Shown piece after piece: positions 5,748 through 13,255 of a stretch of DNA of 18,723 nucleotides. Positions within the stretch are counted from its first letter, which is position 1. Each line of letters begins with the position of its first letter. Both the position numbers and the translations under genes were made by a program. The stretch is taken from assembly GCA_946623775.1 (NCBI GenBank), contig CAMORJ010000019.1, positions 1-18,723 on the forward strand, read 5' to 3'. Source of the stretch: an uncultured Bacillota bacterium (GTDB taxonomy: Bacteria; Bacillota_I; Bacilli_A; RFN20; CAG-826). The notes beneath the pieces were generated by a model. That model was not told where the DNA came from. It saw only the letters and a list, made by a program, of their open reading frames with translations, and did not search any database.

Positions 5748-6578
5748 ATGGCAATCAGAACATACCGTCCTTACACCAAGTCCCGTCGCGCCATGACGAA
5801 CTCGACGTTCGAGGACATCACCAAAGCCACTCCTGAAAAATCGTTGCTTGCCCCCAAGAAACATAAGGGCGGGCGCAACAATCAGGGACACATCACCTGC
5901 CGCCACAAAGGCGGAGGAAACAAAAACCGCTACAGGATCATCGACTTCCGTCGCCGCAAGGATGGCATCCCAGCCACCGTCAAGGCGATCGAATACGATC
6001 CCAACCGCAACGCCAACATCGCGCTTCTCGTCTATGCTGACGGCGCGAAAACCTACATCATCGAGCCGCAGGGACTAAGCGTCGGCGACGTCGTCGTCTC
6101 CGGCGAATCCACCGACATCAAAGTCGGCAACTGCCTCGAGATGCAGCACATCCCAGAAGGAACCTTCATCCACAACCTGGAACTCCAGCCTGGCAAAGGC
6201 GCCCAGCTCTGCCGCGCCGCCGGAACCTCGGCTCAGATCCTCGGTTTGGAAGGAAAGTACGTCATCGTCCGCCTCGCCTCTGGCGAAGTGAGGAAAATCC
6301 TCAAGAACTGCCGCGCCACCATCGGCATCGTCGGCAATGAGGACTACAACCTCATCAACCTCGGCAAAGCCGGCAAGTCGCGCTGGAGGGGCGTCCGCCC
6401 GACCGTCCGCGGCTCCGCGATGAACCCCTGCGACCACCCCCACGGCGGTGGTGAGGGCAAATGCCCTGTCGGCCGTGATGCCCCGCGCAGCCCCTGGGGC
6501 AAGCGCACCCAAGGCGTCAAGACCCGCCGTCTCAAGAAGAATTCCACTCGCCTCATCGTCAGGCGTAGGACCAAGTAA
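5748..6578 (+). CDS. rplB: 50S ribosomal protein L2
   Basis: L2 is needed for subunit association and the peptidyl transferase centre. The 276-residue product has normal length. The N-terminal RTYRPYTKSRR, the HKGGGNKNRYRIIDFRRRKDG RNA-binding block, the central KGAQLCRAAGTSAQILG segment and the C-terminal MNPCDHPHGGGEG loop with its essential His are all present, followed by GRDAPRSPWGKRTQG. The usual residue before DHPHGGG is Val and here it is Cys, with another Cys just after the Gly run. AGGAG at 5734-5738 precedes the ATG. Confidence 0.98.
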   Translation: MAIRTYRPYTKSRRAMTNSTFEDITKATPEKSLLAPKKHKGGRNNQGHITCRHKGGGNKNRYRIIDFRRRKDGIPATVKAIEYDPNRNANIALLVYADGAKTYIIEPQGLSVGDVVVSGESTDIKVGNCLEMQHIPEGTFIHNLELQPGKGAQLCRAAGTSAQILGLEGKYVIVRLASGEVRKILKNCRATIGIVGNEDYNLINLGKAGKSRWRGVRPTVRGSAMNPCDHPHGGGEGKCPVGRDAPRSPWGKRTQGVKTRRLKKNSTRLIVRRRTK

Positions 6579-6596
6579 GAAAGGAGATAGAAGAAC

Positions 6597-6887
6597 ATGT
6601 CACGTTCCCTTAAAAAGGCCCCGTTCGTGGATGAGTACCTTCTCAAGAAGGTCGAAGCTCTCCGCCAGAGCGGCAAGAAAGAGATCATCAAAACCTGGTC
6701 TCGCCGTTCCACCATCTATCCCGCTTTCGTGGAGCAGACCTTCGCCGTCTACAACGGCAAAGAGCACATCACCGTCTATGTCACTGAGGACATGGTCGGA
6801 CATAAGCTCGGCGAATTCGCTCCCACCCGCAACTTCCCTGGTCACCATGGCAACAACGTCGGTGACAAGGGCGCCACCAAGAAATAA
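6597..6887 (+). CDS. rpsS: 30S ribosomal protein S19
   Basis: S19 forms a head complex with S13 and contacts the A-site finger and tRNA. The 96 residues fit the family, with SRSLKKAPFVDEYLLKKVE at the start, IKTWSRRSTIYPAFVEQTF in the middle and HKLGEFAPTRNFPGHHG near the end. It lies 18 bases after rplB with an AAGGAGA site and 11 bases before rplV. Nothing unusual is seen. Confidence 0.98.
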   Translation: MSRSLKKAPFVDEYLLKKVEALRQSGKKEIIKTWSRRSTIYPAFVEQTFAVYNGKEHITVYVTEDMVGHKLGEFAPTRNFPGHHGNNVGDKGATKK

Positions 6888-6898
6888 GGAGAATAGCA

Positions 6899-7468
6899 AT
6901 GGCTGAAGAAAAGAAACCCGTCGCTCCTGCTCCTGAAGAAGCGCCTAAGAAGAAAGCTCCCGCCAAGAAAAAGGCGGCTGCTCCCAAGAAACCTGCCGAA
7001 CCTAAGCCAGAATCCGCTCCTGAGGCTGCCCCCGTCGAGGAGGCCCCCAAGAAAAAGGCCCCTGCCAAGAAAGCGGCCAAACCCGCTGCCAAGAAGCCGG
7101 AACCCGCACCCGAGCCTGAAAAGCCTCAGGTCACCGAAGCCCGCTGCTTCGTCCGCGATGTCCGCGTGACCCCCCGCAAAGTGAGGCTCGTCGCCGACGT
7201 CGTCCGCGGCAAGGACGTCAAGGAAGCCCTCGGCTTGCTCAAGCAAACCGTCCGCGCCGCCGCCCTTCCGATCGAAAAGGCCATCCGTTCCGCGGCCGCC
7301 AATGCCACCAACAACTTCGGCATGGACGCCGACCTGCTCTACGTTGCCGAAATCCAAGTCGGCGATGGCTTGAAGATCAAGAGGTATCGCCCCCGCGCCA
7401 AAGGCAGCGCCTCGGGCTTAGTCAAACGCAACGCCAACCTCACGGTTGTCGTGAAGGAAAGAAAGTAA
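6899..7468 (+). CDS. rplV: 50S ribosomal protein L22 with long N-terminal extension
   Basis: L22 lines the peptide exit tunnel with a long beta hairpin; the usual length is about 110 residues. This product has 189. Residues 1 to about 77 are a low-complexity Lys/Ala/Pro/Glu tail starting MAEEKKPV and containing APVEEAPKKKAPAKK, both nearly identical to the extension of L23. The core begins at about 78 (VTEARCFVRDVRVTPRKVRL), followed by AAANATNNFGMD, the hairpin VGDGLKIKRYRPRAKGSAS and the terminal LTVVVKERK. AAGGAG overlaps the rpsS stop. An internal start would need a ribosome binding site that I do not see. The tail is probably exposed at the ribosome surface, by inference. Confidence 0.95.
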   Translation: MAEEKKPVAPAPEEAPKKKAPAKKKAAAPKKPAEPKPESAPEAAPVEEAPKKKAPAKKAAKPAAKKPEPAPEPEKPQVTEARCFVRDVRVTPRKVRLVADVVRGKDVKEALGLLKQTVRAAALPIEKAIRSAAANATNNFGMDADLLYVAEIQVGDGLKIKRYRPRAKGSASGLVKRNANLTVVVKERK

Positions 7469-7483
7469 GGAGAACCGAAAACT

Positions 7484-8245
7484 ATGGGACAGAAAGTTAA
7501 TCCAGTCGGAATGCGCATCGGCATCAACCGCGACTGGAATTCCAAGTGGTTCGCCTCGAAGAAGGAATACGGCGACTTCCTCGTTGAGGACATCGCCATC
7601 CGCAAATACCTCGACAAAGAACTCAAATCCGCCATGCTCTCCCACGTCGCGATCTCCCGCGTGAAGACCGACAAGGGACATGACGTCCGCGTCCAGATCT
7701 ACGTCGCCCGCCCGGGTGATGTCATCGGACAAGACGGCGAGAAGATCAACCGCATCAAGAAAGAAGTTGCGAAGCTCGTCTCCTCGGGCCGTCTCCAAAT
7801 CGATGTCGTCGAAGTCAAGAATCCCGACCTCGACGCCACCTTGGTCGCCAAATGGATCGCCAGCGAGCTCGAAAACCGCGCCGCGTTCCGCTCGACCATG
7901 AAGAAAGCCTTGATGCGCATGCGCAAAGCAGGCGCCAAAGGATGCAGGACCCTCTGCTCCGGCCGCCTCGGCGGAGCTGAAATCGCCCGCGCCGAAGGCT
8001 ACAAGGAAGGCGTTGTGCCTCTGCACACCATCCGCGCAGACATCGACTTCGCCCACGTTCCCGCCGCGACCACCTATGGCAACATCGGCGTGAAGGTGTG
8101 GATCTGCCGCTCCTTGAACAAGACAACCACCGACGAAGTCAACGAACCCGCCCCGCGCGACCCCCGCGATTTCCACGGAGACCGCCGCGAACCGAGGAGG
8201 GGTCCGAAAGGAGGACAGCCCAATGCTACAGCCAAAACGCGTTAA
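7484..8245 (+). CDS. rpsC: 30S ribosomal protein S3
   Basis: S3 lies at the mRNA entry tunnel and contributes to helicase activity. The 253-residue product starts MGQKVNPVGMRIGINRDWNS and contains the KH-domain motif GDVIGQDGEKINRIKKEV (about 77-94). The C-terminal domain has CRTLCSGRLGGAEIARAE and the LHTIRADIDFAHVPAATTYG stretch. A basic tail (about 220-253, rich in Arg, Pro and Gly) is somewhat longer than usual. Its last 23 bases overlap the start of rplP, whose ribosome binding site lies inside this gene, so the tail codons serve two purposes. Confidence 0.97.
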   Translation: MGQKVNPVGMRIGINRDWNSKWFASKKEYGDFLVEDIAIRKYLDKELKSAMLSHVAISRVKTDKGHDVRVQIYVARPGDVIGQDGEKINRIKKEVAKLVSSGRLQIDVVEVKNPDLDATLVAKWIASELENRAAFRSTMKKALMRMRKAGAKGCRTLCSGRLGGAEIARAEGYKEGVVPLHTIRADIDFAHVPAATTYGNIGVKVWICRSLNKTTTDEVNEPAPRDPRDFHGDRREPRRGPKGGQPNATAKTR

Positions 8246-8657
8246 GTACCGTCGCCCTCATGGCCTCAGCTATGAAGGCCACGCCAAAGGCGGAACCAAC
8301 ATCGACTTCGGTGAATTCGGATTAGTCGCCCTCGAAGGCTGCTACCTCACCGATCACCAAATCGAATCCGCCCGTATCGTCCTCTCTCGCTACACCGACC
8401 GCGCCGGCAAGGTCTGGATCAGGGTCTTCCCCCATCTTGCCAAAACCAAAAAGCCCGCCGAAGTCCGTATGGGTTCCGGCAAAGGCAGCCCCGAAGGCTG
8501 GGTCGCCGTCGTCAAGGAAGGCAACGTCCTATTCGAAATCGGAGGCATCTCCGAAGAAGTCGCCTGCGAAGCTCTTCGCCTTGCCGCTTACAAACTTCCG
8601 ATCAAGTGCAAGGTCATGAAGAAAGCAAAACCCGCTGAGGCTCAGGAGGAGAAGTAA
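8223..8657 (+). CDS. rplP: 50S ribosomal protein L16
   Basis: L16 organises the A-site tRNA binding region of the large subunit. The 144-residue product is of normal length with the signature start MLQPKRVKYRRPHGLSYEGH, then GKVWIRVFPH, VRMGSGKGSPEGWVAVVKEG and the SEEVACEALRLAAYKLP helix, plus a short Ala/Glu/Lys tail. The start lies 23 bases inside rpsC and is fixed by AAAGGAGG at 8207-8214. The stop overlaps the rpmC ATG (TAATG). Confidence 0.98.
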   Translation: MLQPKRVKYRRPHGLSYEGHAKGGTNIDFGEFGLVALEGCYLTDHQIESARIVLSRYTDRAGKVWIRVFPHLAKTKKPAEVRMGSGKGSPEGWVAVVKEGNVLFEIGGISEEVACEALRLAAYKLPIKCKVMKKAKPAEAQEEK

Positions 8658-8851
8658 TGACTATCAAAGAATTGCGCGAACTCACTCCCGCCGAACTCGA
8701 GCAGAAGATCTACGATCTCAAGCAAGAATTGTTCGAACTCCGCCGCAAGAAAGCGGTGGGAAGCCTCGAAAGGGGAGAACAAGTCCGCATCGTGCGCAAG
8801 CAGCTCGCTTGGGCCGAAACCGTCAAGCGCGAGCTTGAATTAGCTAAGTGA
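8657..8851 (+). CDS. rpmC: 50S ribosomal protein L29
   Basis: L29 is a small two-helix protein near the tunnel exit, next to L23. The 64 residues begin MTIKELRELTPAELEQKI and carry the LKQELFELRRKKAVGSLE turn and the RIVRKQLAWAETV helix. The ATG shares a base with the rplP stop, so coupling is likely. Length and sequence are ordinary. Confidence 0.97.
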   Translation: MTIKELRELTPAELEQKIYDLKQELFELRRKKAVGSLERGEQVRIVRKQLAWAETVKRELELAK

Positions 8852-8868
8852 AGAAAGGAACAAAGACA

Positions 8869-9210
8869 ATGGAAAGAAATCATCGCACCAGCGTCCAAGG
8901 CGTCGTCACGTCCGTGAAAATGAACAAGACGATCGTCGTCACCGTCTCCACTGAACGCAACCACCCGATCTACCGCAAGCGCGTCGGGTATTCCAAAAAG
9001 TACTATGCCCACGATGAGAACAACATCGCCAAAGTCGGCGACGTCGTCACCATCAGGGGCTGCCGCCCGATGTCCAAGCTCAAGAGGTTCGTCCTCGTCA
9101 GCGTGGACTCCCATGCCGCTTTAGCCGAAGCCGCCGCCGAAGTCGAGGCCACCCTCGAAGCCCAGGAAGGCATCGCCGAAGCCGCTGAGGGCGAGAAGGA
9201 GGCCGAATAA
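8869..9210 (+). CDS. rpsQ: 30S ribosomal protein S17 with acidic C-terminal tail
   Basis: S17 is a primary 16S rRNA binder of the OB fold. I chose ATG 8869, with AAAGGA at 8854-8859, over a GTG at 8848 that overlaps the rpmC stop and lacks a suitable site. The 113-residue product has RTSVQGVVTSVKMNKTIVV, the YRKRVGYSKKYYAHDE segment and the VGDVVTIRGCRPMSKLKRF motif. The family is about 85 residues. Here a C-terminal tail of roughly 30 residues (about 83-113), rich in Ala and Glu, is added. The stop overlaps the rplN ATG (TAATG). Confidence 0.95.
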   Translation: MERNHRTSVQGVVTSVKMNKTIVVTVSTERNHPIYRKRVGYSKKYYAHDENNIAKVGDVVTIRGCRPMSKLKRFVLVSVDSHAALAEAAAEVEATLEAQEGIAEAAEGEKEAE

Positions 9211-9578
9211 TGGTTCAGAACGAAACCAATCTCGTGGTCGCCGACAACTCCGGCGCCCGCTCGGTCCGCGTCTTCCGTCAGTATGGCGGATCCCGCCGCA
9301 AGGTCTCTTCCATCGGCGACGTAGTCCTCTGCGCCGTCAAGGAAGCCATCCCCAACGGCAAAATCAAAAAGTCCGATGTCGTCAAAGCCGTCATCGTGCG
9401 CGTCAAGCATCCGGTCCTCCGTCCAGACGGATCGACCATCAGCTTCGACGACAACGCCGTCGTCCTCATCGATAACGATGGCAACCCAGTGGGCACCCGC
9501 GTCTTCGGACCCGTCGCCCGCGAGCTCCGCGAAAAGGGATACATGAAGATCGTCTCCCTCGCCGTCGAGGTCCTATAA
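9210..9578 (+). CDS. rplN: 50S ribosomal protein L14
   Basis: L14 forms part of the intersubunit bridge region. The 122 residues match the family in length and in VVADNSGARSVRVFRQYGGS, VKAVIVRVKHPVLRPDGS, FDDNAVVLIDNDGNPVGTRV and FGPVARELREKGYMKIVSLA. GGAGG lies just upstream inside rpsQ, and the ATG overlaps its stop by one base. Confidence 0.98.
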   Translation: MVQNETNLVVADNSGARSVRVFRQYGGSRRKVSSIGDVVLCAVKEAIPNGKIKKSDVVKAVIVRVKHPVLRPDGSTISFDDNAVVLIDNDGNPVGTRVFGPVARELREKGYMKIVSLAVEVL

Positions 9579-9596
9579 GGAAAGGAGATTGCAATC

Positions 9597-9905
9597 ATGA
9601 ACATCAAAAAAGGTGATAACGTCATCGTGATCTCCGGATTCGATAAAGGCAAGAAGGGCATCGTCCAGCGCGTCTACCCCAAACTCAACAAGGTGGTCGT
9701 CGAGGGCGTCAATGTCCGCAAAAAGCACAAGAAGCCGACCCAGGCAGTCCCTGAGGGAAGCATCGTCGACGTCTATGCGCCGATCGACGCCTCCAACGTC
9801 GCGCTCATCGACCCCAAGACCAAAAAGCCCACCCGCGTCCACTATGGCGTGGTCAAGGGCAAGAAAGTCCGCCTCGCCAAATCCGGCGAGAGCCTAGATA
9901 AATAA
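9597..9905 (+). CDS. rplX: 50S ribosomal protein L24
   Basis: L24 initiates large-subunit assembly near the tunnel exit. The 102-residue product has the KOW motif at the N-terminus (KKGDNVIVISGFDKGKKGIV, about 4-23), followed by VVVEGVNVRKKHKKPT and the PTRVHYGVVKGKKVR end. GAAAGGAGA precedes the start; rplE follows 14 bases downstream. Nothing unusual is seen. Confidence 0.97.
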   Translation: MNIKKGDNVIVISGFDKGKKGIVQRVYPKLNKVVVEGVNVRKKHKKPTQAVPEGSIVDVYAPIDASNVALIDPKTKKPTRVHYGVVKGKKVRLAKSGESLDK

Positions 9906-9919
9906 GGAGGAACTAGAAC

Positions 9920-10513
9920 ATGGCTACCAAAAAGAAACCAGTTGTTGCTGCAACTCCTGAAAACCCCAATTACGTCAACCGCTTGATGAAGAAGTACCGC
10001 GAGGAAATCGTCCCCGCCCTCATCAAGGAATTCGGCTATTCCACCCCGATGCAGGCCCCGAAGATCGAGAAGATCGTCATCAACATCGGCGTCGGCGAAG
10101 CTACCCAAAACAGCAAGCCGCTCGACGATGCCGTCGCCGAACTCGCGACCATCACCGGCCAGAAGCCCGTCATCACCAAAGCCAAGAAGTCCATCGCGAC
10201 CTTCAAAGTCCGCGAAGGACAATCCATCGGCTGCAAGGTGACCCTCCGCGGCGTCAGGATGTATGAATTCCTCGACAAGCTCGTCTCCATCGCGCTTCCC
10301 CGCGTCCGCGACTTCCGCGGCGTCAGCAGGAACGCCTTCGACGGCCATGGCAACTACACCTTGGGCGTCAAGGAGCAATTGATCTTCCCGGAAATCGATT
10401 ACGATAAGGTTTCCAAAGTCCGCGGCATGGACGTCGTCATCGTCACCACCGCGAGAAGCGACCAAGAAGCGTATTCCCTCTTAGAGAAGATCGGAATGCC
10501 CTTCCGCAAATAA
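9920..10513 (+). CDS. rplE: 50S ribosomal protein L5
   Basis: L5 binds 5S rRNA and contacts the P-site tRNA. The 197-residue product has the core from about residue 18 (NYVNRLMKKYREEIVPALIK), then GVGEATQNSKPLDDAV, TGQKPVITKAKKSIATFKVR, GCKVTLRG, the LPRVRDFRGVS motif and the GMDVVIVTTARSD end. About 17 extra N-terminal residues, starting MATKKKPV, resemble the first residues of the L22 and L23 extensions. AGGAGG lies 9-10 bases upstream of the start. Confidence 0.97.
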   Translation: MATKKKPVVAATPENPNYVNRLMKKYREEIVPALIKEFGYSTPMQAPKIEKIVINIGVGEATQNSKPLDDAVAELATITGQKPVITKAKKSIATFKVREGQSIGCKVTLRGVRMYEFLDKLVSIALPRVRDFRGVSRNAFDGHGNYTLGVKEQLIFPEIDYDKVSKVRGMDVVIVTTARSDQEAYSLLEKIGMPFRK

Positions 10514-10525
10514 GGAGCGAGAACA

Positions 10526-10711
10526 ATGGCTAAGAAAAGTTTGATCGCAAAGTCCAAAAGGGCTCCGAAATATCAGGTTCGCGCCTATACCCGCTGCAAG
10601 AGATGCGGCCGCCCCCACGGCGTGCTCCGTCGCTTCGGCCTCTGCCGCATTTGCCTTCGCGAACTCGCCTACAAGGGCGAAATCCCCGGCTTGAAGAAAG
10701 CCTCTTGGTAA
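10526..10711 (+). CDS. rpsZ: 30S ribosomal protein S14, zinc-binding type Z
   Basis: This is the short, zinc-dependent S14 found in most Bacillota. The 61 residues contain the zinc ribbon C24-x2-C27 and C40-x2-C43, with TRCKRCGRPHGVLRRFGLCR and the terminal GEIPGLKKASW. The full zinc site means this is the C+ paralog; a zinc-free version could exist elsewhere in the genome. It lies between rplE and rpsH as in the spc operon. Confidence 0.98.
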   Translation: MAKKSLIAKSKRAPKYQVRAYTRCKRCGRPHGVLRRFGLCRICLRELAYKGEIPGLKKASW

Positions 10712-10730
10712 GGAAAGGAGATAAAAGAAC

Positions 10731-11126
10731 ATGAACGCAGATCCAATCGCCGATATGCTCACTCGCATCCGCAACGCCAACGCGCTGCGCTACGACGAAG
10801 TCTCCATGCCCTCTTCCAAGATGAAAGAAGGCATTGCCGAGATCTTGAAGAACCAGGGCTTCGTCACCGACTTCCGCGTCGAGGGCGAAGGCGTGAAGAA
10901 ACTCCTCACCATCACCCTGAAATACTCCGCCACCGGAGAGCGCGCCATCACCGGCTTGAAGCGCATCTCCAAACCCGGCCTCCGCGTCTACGCCGAGGCC
11001 AATAAGATCCCAAGCGTCCTCAAAGGCCTTGGAATCGCGATCGTCTCCACCCCCAACGGGCTCCTCACTGACCGCCAGGCCAGGAAGGGACACGTCGGCG
11101 GCGAAGTCATCGCCTACGTCTGGTAA
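10731..11126 (+). CDS. rpsH: 30S ribosomal protein S8
   Basis: S8 binds the 16S rRNA central domain and, in E. coli, represses the spc operon at the rplE mRNA. The 131-residue product has DPIADMLTRIRNANALRYDE, SKMKEGIAEILKNQGFV, the ISKPGLRVYAEANKIPSVL motif and the GLLTDRQARKGHVGGEVIAYVW end. AGGAGA precedes the ATG. Length and motifs are ordinary. Confidence 0.98.
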   Translation: MNADPIADMLTRIRNANALRYDEVSMPSSKMKEGIAEILKNQGFVTDFRVEGEGVKKLLTITLKYSATGERAITGLKRISKPGLRVYAEANKIPSVLKGLGIAIVSTPNGLLTDRQARKGHVGGEVIAYVW

Positions 11127-11143
11127 AGAAAGGAAGAAAAGAA

Positions 11144-11692
11144 ATGTCTCGTATCGGATTTAAACCCGTCGTTCTTCCCGCTGGCGTCTCCGCCCAAGTC
11201 AATGAAGGCGCCGTCGTTGTCAAAGGCCCCAAAGGCGAATTAAGTGTCGCTTTCCCAAGCTGCATCAGCGTCGAGGTTGCCGGCAACGAACTCCACGTCA
11301 AGAGGGCTAACGAAGAAAAGAAGGCCCTTGAGAATCACGGCACCGTCCGCGCCAACATCGCCAATGCGGTGAAAGGCGTCTCGGAAGGATTCGTCAAGGA
11401 ACTCGAAATCTCGGGCATCGGCTACCGCGCTGCCATGCGCGGCGAATCGCTCGTGCTCAACGTCGGCTTCAGCCACGAAGTCGTCATCAAGCCAATCCCC
11501 GGCACCAAGATCTCCCTTAAGGATGAGACCCACATCGTCGTCGAGGGCATCGACCGTCAGAAAGTCGGCCAGATCGCCGCATTGATCCACGATACCAAGC
11601 GTCCCGAACCTTATGGCGGAAAAGGCATCAAGTACAAGGGTGAGGTCATCGTCCGCAAGGAAGGCAAGCGCGCCTCCAGCGGTAAGAAGTAA
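11144..11692 (+). CDS. rplF: 50S ribosomal protein L6
   Basis: L6 lies near the GTPase-associated centre and is made of two repeated domains. The 182 residues start SRIGFKPVVLPAGVSAQVNE and include the second-domain EISGIGYRAAMRGESLVLNV and the signature PEPYGGKGIKYKGEVIVRKE, then a short Ser/Lys end. AAAGGAAG precedes the ATG, 17 bases after rpsH. Ordinary in length. Confidence 0.98.
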   Translation: MSRIGFKPVVLPAGVSAQVNEGAVVVKGPKGELSVAFPSCISVEVAGNELHVKRANEEKKALENHGTVRANIANAVKGVSEGFVKELEISGIGYRAAMRGESLVLNVGFSHEVVIKPIPGTKISLKDETHIVVEGIDRQKVGQIAALIHDTKRPEPYGGKGIKYKGEVIVRKEGKRASSGKK

Positions 11693-11707
11693 TAGGAGCG
11701 AACTACC

Positions 11708-12064
11708 ATGATCGAAAAACCATCTAGGAATTCCATTCGCAAAAGGCGTCACCTCCGCGTCAGGGCCAAAGTGTCCGGCACCGCGGAAAAACCCCGCCTC
11801 TGCGTCTTCCGCTCCAACAAGAACATCGAAGCCCAGCTCATCGATGACGTCAAAGGCGTGACCTTGGTCTACGCCTCCTCCGTCCAGATGAAGCTCCCCA
11901 ACGGCGGCAACTGCGAAGCTGCTGCCAAAGTCGGCGCACTCTTAGCTGAGCGCGCCAAGGAAAAGGGCATCGAAGCTGTGGTCTTCGACCGCGGCGGATA
12001 TATCTACCATGGGCGCGTCGCCGCCCTCGCCGATGCTTGCCGCGAAGGCGGGCTCAAGTTCTAA
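11708..12064 (+). CDS. rplR: 50S ribosomal protein L18
   Basis: L18 binds 5S rRNA together with L5. The 118-residue product has the basic N-terminus NSIRKRRHLRVRAKVSGTAE, the PRLCVFRSNKNIEAQLIDD strand, the AAAKVGALLAERAKEKGI helix and the FDRGGYIYHGRVAALADACR motif ending GLKF. It lies 15 bases after rplF with TAGGAG as binding site. Confidence 0.98.
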   Translation: MIEKPSRNSIRKRRHLRVRAKVSGTAEKPRLCVFRSNKNIEAQLIDDVKGVTLVYASSVQMKLPNGGNCEAAAKVGALLAERAKEKGIEAVVFDRGGYIYHGRVAALADACREGGLKF

Positions 12065-12076
12065 GGAGAACCGACA

Positions 12077-12799
12077 ATGGAAGAAGAAAACAAAGTCATC
12101 CCGGCGGAAGAACAAGCTCCCGCCCAGCCCTCTCCCGAAGATGAGAACCGCGGATTAGAGCCTCATGGCTCCGCCTCCGCCCCCCGTCCCGGCGACAGGA
12201 AGTATGGATCCCGCAAAGGCCGTCCACCCGAGAGGAGGCAGGGCCGCGGCGGATTCCGTCAGCACACCGACGAATACCTCGAAAGAGTCGTCCATATCAA
12301 CCGCATCTCCAAGACCACCCAAGGCGGCAAAAACGTCCGCTTCTCCGCCCTCGCCGTCGTCGGCGATGGCAAAGGCAAATACGGCTTCGCCCTCGCCAAA
12401 TCCGGTGAGGTCCCCGATGCCATCAAAAAGGCCCTTGCCAAAGCAAGGAAGCAGATGGTCAACGTCGAGATCGTCAAAGGCGGCACCATCGCCCATGACG
12501 TCGAAGGCGTCTTCGGCTCCACCAAAGTCGTCCTCAAGCCCGCTCGCCCGGGCACCGGCATCGTCGCCGGCGGCGCAGTCCGCGCCGTCATCGAGCTTGC
12601 CGGCATCAAGAACATCGTTTCCAAAGTCTACGGCTCCCGCGCCCCGATCAACATCATCCGCGCGACCGATAACGGACTGAAGCAGCTCAAGCGCTACGAG
12701 CAGGTCATGTTGCTCCGCGGCCTCAAAACCGAGGAACAGCTCCGCGCCGCCCGTCGCCAGGCCGCTCCGACCAACGATAAACCACAGGAAGGAGAATAA
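12077..12799 (+). CDS. rpsE: 30S ribosomal protein S5 with N- and C-terminal extensions
   Basis: S5 contributes to decoding fidelity and the mRNA entry site. The family has about 165 residues; this product has 240. Residues 1 to about 62 are added: an acidic Pro/Ala part (1-35), then a basic Arg/Gly part (about 36-62). The core begins near 66 (EYLERVVHINRISKTTQGGK) and has ALAVVGDGKGKYGFALAKS, GVFGSTKVVLKPARPGTGIV, GGAVRAVIELAGIKNIVSKV and YGSRAPINIIRAT. About 25 residues extend past the usual end. The start follows GGAGA 12 bases after rplR. The next gene is rplO; rpmD, usually between them, is missing. Confidence 0.96.
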   Translation: MEEENKVIPAEEQAPAQPSPEDENRGLEPHGSASAPRPGDRKYGSRKGRPPERRQGRGGFRQHTDEYLERVVHINRISKTTQGGKNVRFSALAVVGDGKGKYGFALAKSGEVPDAIKKALAKARKQMVNVEIVKGGTIAHDVEGVFGSTKVVLKPARPGTGIVAGGAVRAVIELAGIKNIVSKVYGSRAPINIIRATDNGLKQLKRYEQVMLLRGLKTEEQLRAARRQAAPTNDKPQEGE

Positions 12800-12802
12800 G
12801 CC

Positions 12803-13255
12803 ATGTCCTCTCTACACACCTTAACCAACGCAGAAGGCGCTCGCACCTCCTCCTTCCGCAAAGGCCGCGGCCGCGGAACCGGAAACGGCAAGACCGCCGG
12901 ACACGGTCAGAAGGGCCAAGGCGCCCACGCCCACACCAAGGCCAACGGCTTCGAAGGCGGTCAGACCCCCATCGCAAGGCGTTTGCCGAAGTTCGGCGCC
13001 CGCAAAACCCATAAAGGTCATAAGACCGTTTATGCTATCATTAACCTCGATCGCCTCAATGCCTTCGAAGACGGCACCCTCGTCAATGCTGCCCTTCTCA
13101 TCGAAAAAGGCATCATCAAGAAGGAACTTGACGGCGTGAAGGTCCTTGGCACCGGCGAATTGACCAAGAAGTTGGTCGTCGAGGCCAAAGCCTTCTCCGC
13201 AACCGCCAAAGCGGCGATCGAAAAGCTCGGTGGGGAAGCGAAGGTAATCGAATAA
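12803..13255 (+). CDS. rplO: 50S ribosomal protein L15
   Basis: L15 joins late in large-subunit assembly. The 150 residues carry the glycine-rich basic N-terminus RKGRGRGTGNGKTAGHGQKG, FEGGQTPIARRLPKFG, the VYAIINLDRLNAFEDGT segment and DGVKVLGTGELTKKLVVEA. The stretch after RLPKFG (GARKTHKGHKT) differs from the Bacillus sequence I recall. It starts three bases after rpsE, with GGAGA just before, and its stop overlaps the secY start (TAATG), tying secretion to ribosomal protein synthesis. Confidence 0.97.
   Translation: MSSLHTLTNAEGARTSSFRKGRGRGTGNGKTAGHGQKGQGAHAHTKANGFEGGQTPIARRLPKFGARKTHKGHKTVYAIINLDRLNAFEDGTLVNAALLIEKGIIKKELDGVKVLGTGELTKKLVVEAKAFSATAKAAIEKLGGEAKVIE

Noticed and set aside
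6899..7130. L22 extension as a separate small gene or frameshift fusion
   Set aside because: The frame is continuous, with one strong binding site and no internal one, and L23 carries the same kind of extension.
7418..8176. 252-codon open frame on the - strand opposite rpsC
   Set aside because: Same codon-bias shadow effect; several similar frames lie opposite rplD, rplB, rplV, rplE, rpsH and rpsE.
8848..8868. GTG start for rpsQ
   Set aside because: No binding site at proper distance and seven extra residues before the conserved N-terminus; ATG 8869 has AAAGGA nine bases upstream.
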